DNA of 64,000 nt from Gilliamella bombicola (GCF_900094945.1 NZ_FMAQ01000007.1:31128-95127); one strand, 5' to 3'. Positions 30,325 through 40,155 are shown, counted from the first letter of the stretch. The notes: a model not told the origin generated them from the sequence alone. Made by a program: numbers and translations.

Positions 30325-31569
30325 ATGATTATTGATAGACAACATTATGTTTTATGCTCACACTGTGATTTGGTCATCGAATTATCGGATATAACGGTAG
30401 GGCATAAAGCTGTGTGCCCGCGTTGTAACGCAACATTAGCTAAAAATAATAGTAATATGAAGTTTAGCGCAGTTATGTATGCAATATGTTCATTAATTAT
30501 GATTATTGTAGCTTGTGGTTTTATCTTTATTGATATTCGTATTGTGGGTAATTTCATCGGTGTTAGCGTATTAGATATTCCTAAAACTCTTTTTTCTGAT
30601 AATTATAGCTATATTTCAGCGCTTTTTATCTTGTTTGTTTTACTTTTTCCTATATTTAATTTATCGATTATTGTTTTGCTCTGTTCCAAACTACAGTTAA
30701 CAAAGTATCGTAAACGAGATTTGCTTGTTGTTTATGAAAAGTGTCAACATTGGTGTATGCCTGAAATATTTCTTACTGGTATTTTGGTTAGTTTTGTTAA
30801 ATTAATGAGTTATGGCAGTATTGGTGTGACAGGCACATTTTGGGCATTCTGTCTATTTGTCTTTTTTTATATAAAGTCTTTAGTGATTTTTTCTCCAGAA
30901 ACAATTTGGAACGAAATTCATCGTAGTAATTTTGCTACCGATACACCCAAAGTCGGTAAAACAGGCATTTGTCAAAATTTAAAACTATGCAAATGCTGTC
31001 AGGCTATATTGCCAGTACATTATGTAAAATGTCCAAGGTGTAAACAAAAAAGCAATATCCGAGATCGTGATAAAATACAATGGACCCTAGCCTTATTGGT
31101 TACTTCATTAATTCTTTACATTCCCGCTAATTTATTTGGAATTATGATAACGGTTGTATTTGGATCGTCATCAACCTCCACTATTATGGATGGTGTTATT
31201 TATATGTGGCAAGCCGGTGATATACCTGTTGCACTTGTCATTTTTATTGCTAGTGTTGTTATTCCAATTTTAAAGATTATTTCACTTAGTTGGCTTTGTT
31301 ATTTTGCACTAGCAGTAAAACGAAAAAATAAACAACATTGCTTAAGAATGAAAAGATTGTACACTGCTGTTGAGTTTATTGGTAAATGGTCAATGATTGA
31401 TATATTTGTTGTTGCTGTTATTTGTTCTTTAGTTAGAAATCAGCAAATGATGGGCGTTTACCCAGATATTGGTGTTACATTTTTTGCAACTGTCGTTATT
31501 ATCACGATGATTGCATCACAAAAATTTGATCCTCGGTTAATTTGGGATCGTCCGAAAAATAGAAAATAA
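30325..31569 (+). CDS. pqiA: Paraquat-inducible membrane protein PqiA
   Basis: PqiA is the inner-membrane partner of the MCE protein PqiB in a trans-envelope lipid transport system. The 414-residue protein has two repeats, each a zinc ribbon followed by four hydrophobic helices. The first ribbon uses Cys11, Cys14, Cys31 and Cys34, and the second is CKCCQAILPVHYVKCPRC. GITVTFWAF-type and SMIDIFVVAVICSLVR helices match the family. It leads a three-gene unit; pqiB begins 15 bases after its stop. Confidence 0.93.
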   Translation: MIIDRQHYVLCSHCDLVIELSDITVGHKAVCPRCNATLAKNNSNMKFSAVMYAICSLIMIIVACGFIFIDIRIVGNFIGVSVLDIPKTLFSDNYSYISALFILFVLLFPIFNLSIIVLLCSKLQLTKYRKRDLLVVYEKCQHWCMPEIFLTGILVSFVKLMSYGSIGVTGTFWAFCLFVFFYIKSLVIFSPETIWNEIHRSNFATDTPKVGKTGICQNLKLCKCCQAILPVHYVKCPRCKQKSNIRDRDKIQWTLALLVTSLILYIPANLFGIMITVVFGSSSTSTIMDGVIYMWQAGDIPVALVIFIASVVIPILKIISLSWLCYFALAVKRKNKQHCLRMKRLYTAVEFIGKWSMIDIFVVAVICSLVRNQQMMGVYPDIGVTFFATVVIITMIASQKFDPRLIWDRPKNRK

Positions 31570-31584
31570 ATCAATAGGAACAAT

Positions 31585-33222
31585 ATGGCAACATCAAGTA
31601 AATTAGCAAAAATAATTAAAATTAGAGCTATTTCAGCAATATGGATTATTCCCATTGTTACTGCAATTGTGGGTATTTGGATAATCTATGCCCATTTTGC
31701 CGATAGAGGTATCTCATTTACATTGCTTGCAAAAGACGCAAATGGCATTATTGCCGGAAAAACGGTAATTAAAAACCGGAGTGTTGATGTTGGTATAGTT
31801 GATGAAGTGACTTTATCTGATGACTACAAGCAAGTAGTAATAAAAGGTCGTATTTATAATGACATGGCTCCGCTACTTAAAAATGATTCAATTTTTTGGG
31901 TTGTTAAACCTGAAATTGGTCGTGATGGAGTAACTGGACTAGGCACTATTTTATCGGGAGTTTATATAGAATTAGTTGCGGGAAACGATACACATAGTTT
32001 TCAACATAAACCTTTCGTGCTTTCGGATACGCCACCATTGTCTGACCCAAGTATTAAAGGGATTCGTTTAAATTTAGAAAGTGAGCAAAATGGTGTGATC
32101 CCTCGAGGTGCTTCTGTTATGTTTCATGGTTATCGTGTAGGTAATGTTGAGACCTCAGAATTTGATATTGAAGCGCGTAAAATGAAATATCAAATATTTA
32201 TTACAAAACCTTACGATGTACTAGTAACACAAAATGTTCGTTTTTGGAAAGAAGGTGGAATAAATTTAACACTTTCATCTCAAGGTGCAAGCCTAGATGT
32301 TCCTTCTTTAGATGTGTTAATGTCGGGCGGAATCAGTTTTGATTTACCTGATGGCTCTAAATTAGGTGCTCCTGCCGAACAAAATGCAGTTTATAAATTA
32401 TATGAAGATAAAAAAGCTATTAAAGATTCACAATATACTGAATATAAAGAATTTCTTGTCATGCTTTCTGATTCTATATCTGGATTATCAGAAGGTGTAC
32501 CCGTTGAATATCATGGTATTAGACTAGGTACAGTATCTAAAGTACCATTTTATACTGCAGAAATGTTAGAAAAATCATCAATTTTAAATAAAAGAGTGCC
32601 AATATTAATTCGAATTGAACCAGATCGCTTGTCTGAATTAGTTGATGAAAAAATTGATATTGCCGCATTGATTATGAAAGAACAAGAAAATGGATTAAGG
32701 GCTTCGTTAAAAACATCAAACATGTTCACAGGTGCGATGTATATAGACCTTGATTTTTATCCTGATTTGAAAAATAAATTTGATCCAAAAATGGCAAAAC
32801 AGTTTGGTTACGATACTATTGAGGCGACTTCAACTGGAATTGCGCAAATTCAATCAAAAGTTATGCAATTATTAGATAATTTTAATAATTTGCCTATTAA
32901 TAATACGGTATCACAGCTTAATCAATCGCTTGCTTCAAGCCAACGCTTAATGGATTCATTAAATCGAGTCATGGCAAGCAAAGAGATGCAGAATATGCCA
33001 AAAGATCTACAAAAAACATTGCGCTCATTAAATGAAACAATGAAAGAATTACAACCAGGTTCTGAGCTCAACAATCAAATGAAAGAGAGTTTACAAAAAG
33101 TGCAACAGATGATGGATGAACTGACTCCATTACTCAATACGCTTAATGATAAGAGTAATGCACTAATTTTTTCTGCTCCACCGAAGAAAGATCAAGAACC
33201 TCAAGCAAAAGGTAAAAAATAA
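31585..33222 (+). CDS. pqiB: MCE-domain lipid transport protein PqiB
   Basis: PqiB is anchored by one N-terminal transmembrane helix (ISAIWIIPIVTAIVGIWIIYA, about 18-38). Its three MCE domains stack into hexameric rings forming a periplasmic tube for lipids. MCE repeats are visible around residues 43-135, 155-250 and 280-400, each with a G-x-x-V-x-x-x-G-x-x-V/I-G motif (KNRSVDVGIVDEV, MFHGYRVGNVE, EYHGIRLGTVS). The C-terminal 130 residues form the amphipathic helix that makes the needle. The length of 545 is typical. The stop overlaps the pqiC start by one base. Confidence 0.95.
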   Translation: MATSSKLAKIIKIRAISAIWIIPIVTAIVGIWIIYAHFADRGISFTLLAKDANGIIAGKTVIKNRSVDVGIVDEVTLSDDYKQVVIKGRIYNDMAPLLKNDSIFWVVKPEIGRDGVTGLGTILSGVYIELVAGNDTHSFQHKPFVLSDTPPLSDPSIKGIRLNLESEQNGVIPRGASVMFHGYRVGNVETSEFDIEARKMKYQIFITKPYDVLVTQNVRFWKEGGINLTLSSQGASLDVPSLDVLMSGGISFDLPDGSKLGAPAEQNAVYKLYEDKKAIKDSQYTEYKEFLVMLSDSISGLSEGVPVEYHGIRLGTVSKVPFYTAEMLEKSSILNKRVPILIRIEPDRLSELVDEKIDIAALIMKEQENGLRASLKTSNMFTGAMYIDLDFYPDLKNKFDPKMAKQFGYDTIEATSTGIAQIQSKVMQLLDNFNNLPINNTVSQLNQSLASSQRLMDSLNRVMASKEMQNMPKDLQKTLRSLNETMKELQPGSELNNQMKESLQKVQQMMDELTPLLNTLNDKSNALIFSAPPKKDQEPQAKGKK

Positions 33223-33806
33223 TGAACAGAATATATAAAAAGTTACTTATAGCTATATTTATACCATTATTTACCATATTAGTGGGTTGCTCAGCTAGTA
33301 ATCCAAGTAAAAGTTATTTTCAACTCACTAGCAATTTACAGATTCCTGTATCGCAAAATATGAAAACCACGAATCAATTTATTTGGATTGAGTCAATTGA
33401 TGTGGCGAGTTTTTTAAATAAACCTGGCATTGTATTACAAACCGATAATATCAAATATGAAACAGCCACCAACCATTTATGGATATCGACGCTATCTCAG
33501 CAATTACAAGACAGATTAACGCAGGATTTAACTGCTATGTTACCCAATTATTTAGTGTCCAGTAAATCAATTACAACACCAACAATAACGGTAAAATTAT
33601 TTATAGATGGCTTTTATGGTAGTTATACGGGAGATGCGGTGATTAAGGGGCGATGGGTTGTTACTGACAATAAAAATAATATTGAAACAAAACCATTTGA
33701 ACGCCATGTTCCTTTAGCAACCAATGGCTATGATGCTTTAGTTAAAGCGCTATCGAAAGGATGGCAAGATGAAGAGCTAGACTTTGCAAACTCAATAAAA
33801 CATTAG
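33222..33806 (+). CDS. pqiC: Outer-membrane lipoprotein PqiC
   Basis: The 194-residue protein has a lipoprotein signal with lipobox LVGC and lipidated Cys23. It then has the ABC-type transport auxiliary lipoprotein (DUF330/PqiC) fold, including SYFQLTS at the start and WIESIDVASFLNKPGIVLQTDNIKYETATNHLW. PqiC sits in the outer membrane and receives the PqiB needle. The ATG shares a base with the pqiB stop (TAATG), giving coupled translation, and a hairpin ends the operon. Confidence 0.92.
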   Translation: MNRIYKKLLIAIFIPLFTILVGCSASNPSKSYFQLTSNLQIPVSQNMKTTNQFIWIESIDVASFLNKPGIVLQTDNIKYETATNHLWISTLSQQLQDRLTQDLTAMLPNYLVSSKSITTPTITVKLFIDGFYGSYTGDAVIKGRWVVTDNKNNIETKPFERHVPLATNGYDALVKALSKGWQDEELDFANSIKH

Positions 33807-33815
33807 TGTTACACT

Positions 33816-33845
33816 GACATTCCGTCAGCGTGCTGACGGAATGTC
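33816..33845. terminator. Perfect inverted repeat between pqiC and pabB (probable terminator)
   Basis: Two perfect 14-base arms (GACATTCCGTCAGC and its complement) meet at a GT centre. It lies between convergent genes, 9 bases after pqiC and 5 bases before the pabB stop. No T tract follows on either strand, so it may block both polymerases weakly or protect the mRNA 3' ends. Confidence 0.65.
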
Positions 33846-33850
33846 TAAAC

Positions 33851-35626
33851 TTAAATGGCAATAGATTTTAGCGACAATTTGAATTGATTAAAAACTTTAT
33901 CATCAATGTCTACCCATTTACGAACACTATTGATAAAAGCGATTTTTTCGGCATTTACCAGATCATCTTTTAAAATCGTTTTTTCTAACAATTGATTGTG
34001 AGCCAAATAAAATTGTCGCATGGTTCCTGCTAATAATCCCGATTCTTTTTTAGGTGTCACCCATTGATCATTAATCAATAGCGCAAGGTTACCATTAACA
34101 AACTCCGTTATCTCATTGTATTGATTGAAATTAATATATTCTTTTCCTACAGTTAAATCTGGGAAGTGCTCACGATTGGAAGTTTTATGATATAAATACA
34201 CATTTTGGGTATTAACACATTGTGTTGCCAGATTAATTTCATTAATTTTCATTGGGTTATTAATTATATCTTGGCTAATGGTATAGTACCCATCTTTTTG
34301 CTGTAAAATTCTCACTTTATAAAGGTTGTTAGGCATTGAATTTGCTAACTTAATAAGTTGCATCTTAATTGCATGAATGTCACAGTTAAAATCAAAATAA
34401 TTAGCTGATTGAGCAAGTCTGCTTAAATGTTCATCTAATAATAAAAATTGCCTTTTTTCAAGCAACAATGATTCAATAATATATTTTGGGGTAGAAATAG
34501 TGCGATTCAAAATGGCTGTTTTCGCTAAGATCTCACTATATTCGTCTTGAGATGTTGAATCCCAAGTGATCCCACCACCAACACCATAGCTCATCTGTTG
34601 ATTGTGTATGGTTAATGTACGAATTGGGATATTAAATATAGCTTTATTCATATAAGGTTCAATATAGCCAATTGTTCCACAGTAAACCCCCCGTGGTGAG
34701 TTTTCAATATCTGCGATAATTTGCATGGTACTGGTTTTTGGGGCACCAGTAATTGAGCCACAAGGAAATAGGGCTTGAAAAATTTGATATAAACTGACAT
34801 CTTCCTTCATTTCAGCTTGAATCGTTGAAGTCAATTGCCAAACGGTTGGATATTTTTCCGCTGAAAATAATTTAGGCACTGTCACCGTTCCTGGTTTTGC
34901 AATGCGACTTAAATCATTACGCAACAAATCAACAATCATCATGTTTTCAGCTTGATTTTTTTCAGAAAATAACAACTCTAATTGTCGTTTATCTTGTTGA
35001 TTATTTAAGCCGCGTGCGGTTGTTCCTTTCATTGGCTTTGTCGTAATAATGTTATTGTCTAACTTAAAGAATAATTCCGGTGAAATCGATAAAATATGAT
35101 AATCGTCAAACTCAAGATAAGCGCAATAATCTGCCTGATTGTTTTTTTGTAGAAAGTGGTAATAATTAATAGCGCTTTCATTAAATGGTGCGGTAAATTG
35201 AATAGTATAGTTGGTTTGATAAGTATTGCCTGATTCAATTTGTGATCGAATAAAGTCAATTTTTTGATTATATTCATCTCTTGATGTATCGCTTATTAAA
35301 TTAAAGCTTGGCGGTGTATAATCATTGAGTTCTACTTGTTCAACCATAGAAAAATGATCAAAAATACCAAATAACAATAGTGGCAAACCTTGATGGACCT
35401 CATCATTATATTTTGTTTTATTTTCACTATTTAACCCCATTGCACTTTCATAAGCGAGATACCCAACCGCATAAAAACCTTGTTGGGTAAATTTTTCGAT
35501 TAATTCGAATTGTTGTTGAATTGTCGAGTAATCATTCGATCTTAAAATGGCGATAGGATTGCAAAAATATTTATGCTGACCTTCAAAATCTATATAAATT
35601 TTCATATTAAGATTGCTCATGGACAA
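33851..35626 (-). CDS. pabB: Fused aminodeoxychorismate synthase component I and aminodeoxychorismate lyase (PabB-PabC)
   Basis: The N-terminal 370 residues are a chorismate-binding domain (PMKGTTARG, ELLFSEKNQAENMMIVDLLRNDLSRI, CGSITGAPKTSTMQII, YCGTIGYIEP, YGVGGGITWDS). They make 4-amino-4-deoxychorismate from chorismate and ammonia. The last 200 residues are a class IV PLP aminotransferase-like lyase domain. Its probable Schiff-base Lys lies in YLYHKTSNREHF, followed by ITEFVNGNLALLINDQWVTP, and this domain releases pyruvate to give p-aminobenzoate for folate. With pabA upstream, one operon covers the whole pathway branch. The first ATG overlaps pabA by 20 bases; an ATG at 35605 would avoid the overlap. 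Confidence 0.92.
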   Translation of the reverse strand: MSMSNLNMKIYIDFEGQHKYFCNPIAILRSNDYSTIQQQFELIEKFTQQGFYAVGYLAYESAMGLNSENKTKYNDEVHQGLPLLLFGIFDHFSMVEQVELNDYTPPSFNLISDTSRDEYNQKIDFIRSQIESGNTYQTNYTIQFTAPFNESAINYYHFLQKNNQADYCAYLEFDDYHILSISPELFFKLDNNIITTKPMKGTTARGLNNQQDKRQLELLFSEKNQAENMMIVDLLRNDLSRIAKPGTVTVPKLFSAEKYPTVWQLTSTIQAEMKEDVSLYQIFQALFPCGSITGAPKTSTMQIIADIENSPRGVYCGTIGYIEPYMNKAIFNIPIRTLTIHNQQMSYGVGGGITWDSTSQDEYSEILAKTAILNRTISTPKYIIESLLLEKRQFLLLDEHLSRLAQSANYFDFNCDIHAIKMQLIKLANSMPNNLYKVRILQQKDGYYTISQDIINNPMKINEINLATQCVNTQNVYLYHKTSNREHFPDLTVGKEYINFNQYNEITEFVNGNLALLINDQWVTPKKESGLLAGTMRQFYLAHNQLLEKTILKDDLVNAEKIAFINSVRKWVDIDDKVFNQFKLSLKSIAI

Positions 35627-36194
35627 AATTATTAATCATTTGTAAACCTGATTCGGTTTTTATCGCTTCAGGGTGGAATTGAACTGACTCAATGGGTAAC
35701 GTTTTATGACGTAATCCCATAATCAACCCTTGATTGTTTCGAGCGGTTACAATCAGGTGAGAATCTTTTTGTGAAAAATTATCACATGCAATTAATGAGT
35801 GATAGCGAACCACTGAAAGCGGGTTTTTGACTCCTTCAAATACCCCCTGACTATCATGCGTTATTTCATCGACTTTACCGTGCATCGGTATTGGTGCTTT
35901 GGCAATGCGGTAACCATAATATTGTGCAATGGCTTGATGTCCTAAACAAATTCCCAATATCGGGCAAATATGAGCAAATTCAGCAATCACAGCAAGTGAT
36001 ATTCCTGCATTAATTGGTGCCCCTGGGCCAGGAGAAATGATAATTTTAGAAAAGCTTAGTTCTTTTATTTGTTCGATTGTTAGTTGGTCATTTTTGATAA
36101 CTTTAACTTCGGCGCCAACTTGGCATAAATAATCGCTAATATTAAATGTAAAAGAATCATAATTATCTATTAATAATATCAAAATACAGTCCAT
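35607..36194 (-). CDS. pabA: Aminodeoxychorismate synthase glutamine amidotransferase PabA
   Basis: PabA hydrolyses glutamine and channels ammonia to PabB. The product has the class I amidotransferase triad: nucleophile Cys in ILGICLGHQAIAQYYG, and His and Glu in SVQFHPEAI. LLIDNYDSFTFN marks the N terminus. From the ATG at 36194 it is 195 residues with four extra residues; a TTG at 36182 would give the family-typical MILLIDNYDSFT start. TrpG is a close relative, but the adjacent fused PabB-PabC assigns it to folate synthesis. Confidence 0.9.
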   Translation of the reverse strand: MDCILILLIDNYDSFTFNISDYLCQVGAEVKVIKNDQLTIEQIKELSFSKIIISPGPGAPINAGISLAVIAEFAHICPILGICLGHQAIAQYYGYRIAKAPIPMHGKVDEITHDSQGVFEGVKNPLSVVRYHSLIACDNFSQKDSHLIVTARNNQGLIMGLRHKTLPIESVQFHPEAIKTESGLQMINNFVHEQS

Positions 36195-36378
36195 TAATTA
36201 CAAAGCACATTGATTTAAACACTGGTAACTGTAACAGTTAAAATCCAGTCGTAACTGGTTTTATTATACCGTTAATACACTGAAAAGAAGAAATCATTAC
36301 GGTTTTACCTTCTTTTTATCCCTCTTTTATACTTAAACACTATATTTTATGAAACTTTTTTACAAAAAACAGTTTTTC

Positions 36379-36394
36379 TGTGATTGATTTCACA
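36379..36394 (+). promoter_or_regulatory. Consensus CRP-binding site upstream of rspA
   Basis: TGTGATTGATTTCACA matches the CRP consensus TGTGA-N6-TCACA in all ten conserved positions. Its centre lies about 41 bases upstream of the start implied by a TATGGT -10-like box at 36415-36420, the class II activator position. Confidence 0.85.
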
Positions 36395-36398
36395 AAAG

Positions 36399-36418
36399 CA
36401 TACAACTCTACTTGTATG
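36399..36418 (+). promoter_or_regulatory. Candidate RspR (GntR-family) operator
   Basis: CATACAACTCTACTTGTATG is a perfect inverted repeat with 7-base arms and a 6-base spacer. It starts four bases after the CRP site and covers the predicted -35 to -10 region. FCD-type GntR regulators often bind TTGTAT/ATACAA-like arms. The RspR orthologue is encoded at 44893-45576, so assignment to it is inference. Confidence 0.6.
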
Positions 36419-36472
36419 GTAGTATTTATGTTGTTATTTTAATAACGTCTAAATTTACGCAAGAGGTATTGA

Positions 36473-37687
36473 ATGAAAATTATAAAAGCAGATGTTTTTG
36501 TATGCAGTCCAGGAAGAAATTTTGTCACATTAAAAATCACCACAGACGAAGGAGTTTATGGTGTTGGTGATGCAACGCTTAATGGACGTGAATTAGCTGT
36601 AGCTTCTTATCTTAAAGATCATCTGTGCCCTCAACTCATTGGGCGCGATCCGCATCAAATAGAAGACATCTTCCAATATTTCTATAAAGGCGCCTATTGG
36701 CGTCGTGGTCCTGTGACTATGTCAGCTATTTCGGCCATTGATATGGCTCTGTGGGATATTAAAGGCAAATTAGCAAACATGCCTCTTTACCAGCTATTAG
36801 GTGGTGCATCACGCACAGGCGTTATGGTTTACTGTCATACCACTGGTGCAAGTATTGAGGAAGCACTAGATGATTATGCTAAACATAAGGAAATGGGGTT
36901 TAAAGCAATTCGTGTGCAATGTGGCATACCGGGTATGAAGACAACCTATGGTCAAAGTAAAGGGAAAAACCTAGCTTACGAACCGGCCACGCGTGGCAAT
37001 TACCCAGAAGAACAATGTTGGGCAACAGAGAAATACCTCGATTTTATGCCTAAATTATTTGATGCCGTACGCAATAAATTTGGTTTTAATGAGCATTTAC
37101 TACATGACATGCATCACCGTTTAACACCAATCGAAGCGGCTCGTTTTGGGAAAAATATAGAAGATTACAGGCTGTTTTGGATGGAAGATCCAACGCCTGC
37201 TGAAAATCAAGAATGTTTCCGATTAATACGTCAACACACGGTCACCCCAATTGCAGTTGGTGAAGTGTTTAATAGTATATGGGATTGCAAACAACTTATT
37301 CAAGAGCAATTGATAGATTACATTCGAACCACAATTACCCATGCAGGCGGTATTACTCATATGCGTCGTATTGCTGATTTTGCTGCACTTTATCAAGTAA
37401 GAACAGGATCGCACGGACCATCTGATTTATCCCCAATTTGCCATGCAGCCGCACTGCATTTTGATATGTGGGTACCTAATTTTGGTGTGCAAGAATTTAT
37501 GGGTTATTCAGAGCAAATGCTGGAAGTCTTTTCACCAAACTGGACTTTTAATGATGGCTATATGCACCCAAGCGATAAACCAGGCCTTGGTATCGATTTC
37601 GATGAAAAACTTGCCGAAAAATATCCATACAAACCAGCTTACTTACCGATTGCTCGTTTAGAAGATGGCACGTTGTGGAATTGGTAA
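36473..37687 (+). CDS. rspA: RspA / D-mannonate dehydratase family protein (enolase superfamily)
   Basis: The 404-residue protein is an enolase-superfamily acid-sugar dehydratase. Metal ligands Asp212, Glu238 and Glu264 and the catalytic Tyr159, His214 and His314 ([10 protein letters not shown]) all match the ManD subgroup within one or two positions. Such enzymes dehydrate D-mannonate or D-gluconate to the 2-keto-3-deoxy acid, some very slowly; E. coli RspA was named for starvation sensing. AGAGG lies before the ATG. It is first in a four-gene unit with rspB, a transporter and a mannitol-dehydrogenase-type enzyme, which points to hexuronate or hexonate use. Confidence 0.92.
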   Translation: MKIIKADVFVCSPGRNFVTLKITTDEGVYGVGDATLNGRELAVASYLKDHLCPQLIGRDPHQIEDIFQYFYKGAYWRRGPVTMSAISAIDMALWDIKGKLANMPLYQLLGGASRTGVMVYCHTTGASIEEALDDYAKHKEMGFKAIRVQCGIPGMKTTYGQSKGKNLAYEPATRGNYPEEQCWATEKYLDFMPKLFDAVRNKFGFNEHLLHDMHHRLTPIEAARFGKNIEDYRLFWMEDPTPAENQECFRLIRQHTVTPIAVGEVFNSIWDCKQLIQEQLIDYIRTTITHAGGITHMRRIADFAALYQVRTGSHGPSDLSPICHAAALHFDMWVPNFGVQEFMGYSEQMLEVFSPNWTFNDGYMHPSDKPGLGIDFDEKLAEKYPYKPAYLPIARLEDGTLWNW

Positions 37688-37702
37688 ATTATAGGAGGTG
37701 AT

Positions 37703-38719
37703 ATGAAAAGTATTGTAATCAAACAACCTAATGAATTGGTAATTGAGGAACGAGAAGTTCCTCAGCCTGCAAATGGAGAAGTAAGAGTAAAAGTAAAATT
37801 AGCAGGTATTTGTGGTTCAGATAGCCATATATACCGCGGACATAACCCATTTGTTAAATATCCACGAGTTATTGGTCATGAATTTTTTGGTGTGATTGAT
37901 GAAGTTGGTGAAGGGGTTGATAAATCTAGAATTGGAGAAAGAGTATCTGTCGATCCAGTTATTAGTTGTGGGCACTGCTATTCTTGTTTAGTTGGTCGTC
38001 CTAATGTTTGTACCTCTCTCACTGTATTGGGGGTTCATCGAGATGGTGGATTTAGTCAGTACGCAGTAGTTCCAAGTAAAAATGCTTATGTTATCCCAGA
38101 TGAAATTAGTGATGAGTTTGCAGTGATGATTGAACCATTTACTATCGCAGCAAATGCAACCAGCCATTTAAAACCAACTGAAAATGATATTGTACTAATT
38201 TATGGTGCAGGCCCAATGGGACTAACTTCAGTACAAGCGTTAAAAGGTGTTTATAACGTTAAAGAGGTCATTGTTGTTGACCGAATTGAAGAACGTTTAA
38301 ATATGGCAAAAATTAGTGGTGCTGACAGAGTAATAAATAATACCTCTTTATCTTTAAAAGATGAACTGGATAAGCTCAATATTAAACCGACGGTTATTAT
38401 AGATGCAGCCTGTCATCCATCCATTTTGCAAGAAGCAATTAGTATTGCATCACCAGCAGCAAGAATCTTGATTATGGGGTTCTCAAGTGATGCCTGTCAG
38501 ATAACTCAGCAAGGTATTACAAGTAAAGAATTATCTATTTTTTCATCTCGATTAAATGCTAATAAATTTCCAGTTGTAATTGATTGGCTTAAGAAAAAAT
38601 TAATTGACCCGCAAAAGTTAATCACACATCAATTCGATTATATGCAAGTCATTCAAGCGATAGAAACTTTTGAAAAAGATCAAAAACAGTGTTGCAAGGT
38701 GTTACTAACTATTAGTTAG
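37703..38719 (+). CDS. rspB: Zinc-dependent sugar-alcohol/acid dehydrogenase RspB
   Basis: The 338-residue protein is a medium-chain zinc dehydrogenase. Cys37, His59 and Glu60 form the catalytic zinc site (GICGSD, GHEFFG), and Cys89, Cys92, Cys95 and Cys103 form the structural zinc lobe. VLIYGAGPMGLTSVQAL is the NAD-binding fold. It resembles E. coli RspB and L-idonate or L-gulonate 5-dehydrogenases. It begins 15 bases after rspA behind a perfect AGGAGGTGAT Shine-Dalgarno sequence. It probably oxidises a hexonate to a keto acid that the YdfI-like enzyme at 40156 reduces. Confidence 0.9.
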   Translation: MKSIVIKQPNELVIEEREVPQPANGEVRVKVKLAGICGSDSHIYRGHNPFVKYPRVIGHEFFGVIDEVGEGVDKSRIGERVSVDPVISCGHCYSCLVGRPNVCTSLTVLGVHRDGGFSQYAVVPSKNAYVIPDEISDEFAVMIEPFTIAANATSHLKPTENDIVLIYGAGPMGLTSVQALKGVYNVKEVIVVDRIEERLNMAKISGADRVINNTSLSLKDELDKLNIKPTVIIDAACHPSILQEAISIASPAARILIMGFSSDACQITQQGITSKELSIFSSRLNANKFPVVIDWLKKKLIDPQKLITHQFDYMQVIQAIETFEKDQKQCCKVLLTIS

Positions 38720-38782
38720 AAATTTTTAAACACATTTTTATTGATGATCTTTTTATATATAAAATTATAAGGCGAGTAAAAT

Positions 38783-40132
38783 ATGAATAACATAGGAAAG
38801 ATTAAATGTGAAAGAAATGCTTCAGATTTAGTTAAAGCGGCTGTTTCTGGATGGCTTGGAACCGCATTAGAATTTATGGACTTTCAGTTATATTCTTTAG
38901 GCGCTGCACTAGTATTTCGTGAAATATTTTTTCCTGAACAATCGGCAATTATGGCACTAATTTTAGCAATGGGAACCTATGGTGCAGGATACATTGCCCG
39001 AATTGTTGGTGCTTTTATCTTTGGACGAATGGGCGATGCAATTGGTAGAAAGAAAGTATTATTTATTACAATTACTATGATGGGTATTTGTACAACACTA
39101 ATTGGTGTATTACCAACTTATGCTCAAGTAGGTATTTTAGCTCCTTTAATGTTGGTCCTCTTACGAATAGTTCAAGGTTTGGGTGCTGGTGCTGAAATTT
39201 CAGGGGCGGGCACTATGCTTGCAGAATATGCACCTATAGGAAAAAGAGGAATTATTTCTTCATTAGTTGCAATGGGCACTAATTGCGGTACATTAAGCGC
39301 TACTGCAATTTGGGCAGTTATGTTTTTTTTGTTAGATAAAGAACAGCTAATTGCATGGGGATGGAGAGTACCTTTCCTTGTAAGTGCGATTGTTATGATT
39401 TTTGCGATATGGCTTAGAATGAACTTAAAAGAAAGCCCTGTATTTGATGGTGTTAATGATGTAAATACCCAATCAATTAATGACAAACAACCAATCAAAC
39501 ACATTTCATTAGTTGAAATGATAAAAAGTAAATCATTTTGGCTAGCAACAGGTTTACGCTTTGGTCAGGCAGGAAATTCTGGGCTAATTCAAACTTTTTT
39601 AGCAGGTTACTTGGTGCAGGCTTTATTATTCGAAAAAGGTATACCTACAGATGCTTTAATGATTAGTTCTATTGTAGGATTTGTTACTATTCCTTTTTTA
39701 GGGTGGTTATCTGACAAAATTGGTCGACGAATTCCATATATTGTTTTGACTGTTTCTTCAATTATTCTTGCTTATCCAATGCTATCTATTGTTGTTGATA
39801 AAAGTTATTCAGTTAGCACTATAATGTTATGCTTAATTATTATTCATAACATTGCAGTACTAGGGTTATTTGCGCTAGAAAATATTACTATGGCGGAAAT
39901 GTTTGGTGCTCGTAATCGCTTTACTCAAATGGCAATATCTAAAGAAGCCGGAGGTCTTATTGCAGTCGGATTTGGTCCTTTATTAGCCGGAATTTTCTGT
40001 AATATTGTTAACGATTGGTGGCCAATTGTTGCTATGATCATTGTTTATTCTTGTATTGGTTTGATATCAGCGATTTTTATGCCAGAAATTAAAGATCGTG
40101 ATTTATCTGATTTAAATGATGCTGCATTATAA
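38783..40132 (+). CDS. MHS-family MFS transporter (YdfJ-like)
   Basis: The 449-residue inner-membrane protein has about twelve helices. It carries the metabolite:H+ symporter signatures GYIARIVGAFIFGRMGDAIGRKKVLFITI (cytoplasmic loop 2-3) and LVLLRIVQGLGAGAEISGAGTMLAEYAP. The equivalent second-half loop is WLSDKIGRRIP. In E. coli the related ydfJ lies beside rspAB and ydfI. It most likely imports the sugar acid that the neighbouring enzymes degrade. The ATG follows a weak GGCGAG at 38771-38776. Confidence 0.88.
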   Translation: MNNIGKIKCERNASDLVKAAVSGWLGTALEFMDFQLYSLGAALVFREIFFPEQSAIMALILAMGTYGAGYIARIVGAFIFGRMGDAIGRKKVLFITITMMGICTTLIGVLPTYAQVGILAPLMLVLLRIVQGLGAGAEISGAGTMLAEYAPIGKRGIISSLVAMGTNCGTLSATAIWAVMFFLLDKEQLIAWGWRVPFLVSAIVMIFAIWLRMNLKESPVFDGVNDVNTQSINDKQPIKHISLVEMIKSKSFWLATGLRFGQAGNSGLIQTFLAGYLVQALLFEKGIPTDALMISSIVGFVTIPFLGWLSDKIGRRIPYIVLTVSSIILAYPMLSIVVDKSYSVSTIMLCLIIIHNIAVLGLFALENITMAEMFGARNRFTQMAISKEAGGLIAVGFGPLLAGIFCNIVNDWWPIVAMIIVYSCIGLISAIFMPEIKDRDLSDLNDAAL

Positions 40133-40155
40133 TTTAAGGTTTTGAAGGAAAAATA

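Noticed and set aside
33816..33845. Perfect inverted repeat considered as a REP element or mobile-element end
   Set aside because: Only a superficially similar, non-identical hairpin occurs elsewhere (59013-59043), also between convergent genes, so terminator function is the simpler reading.
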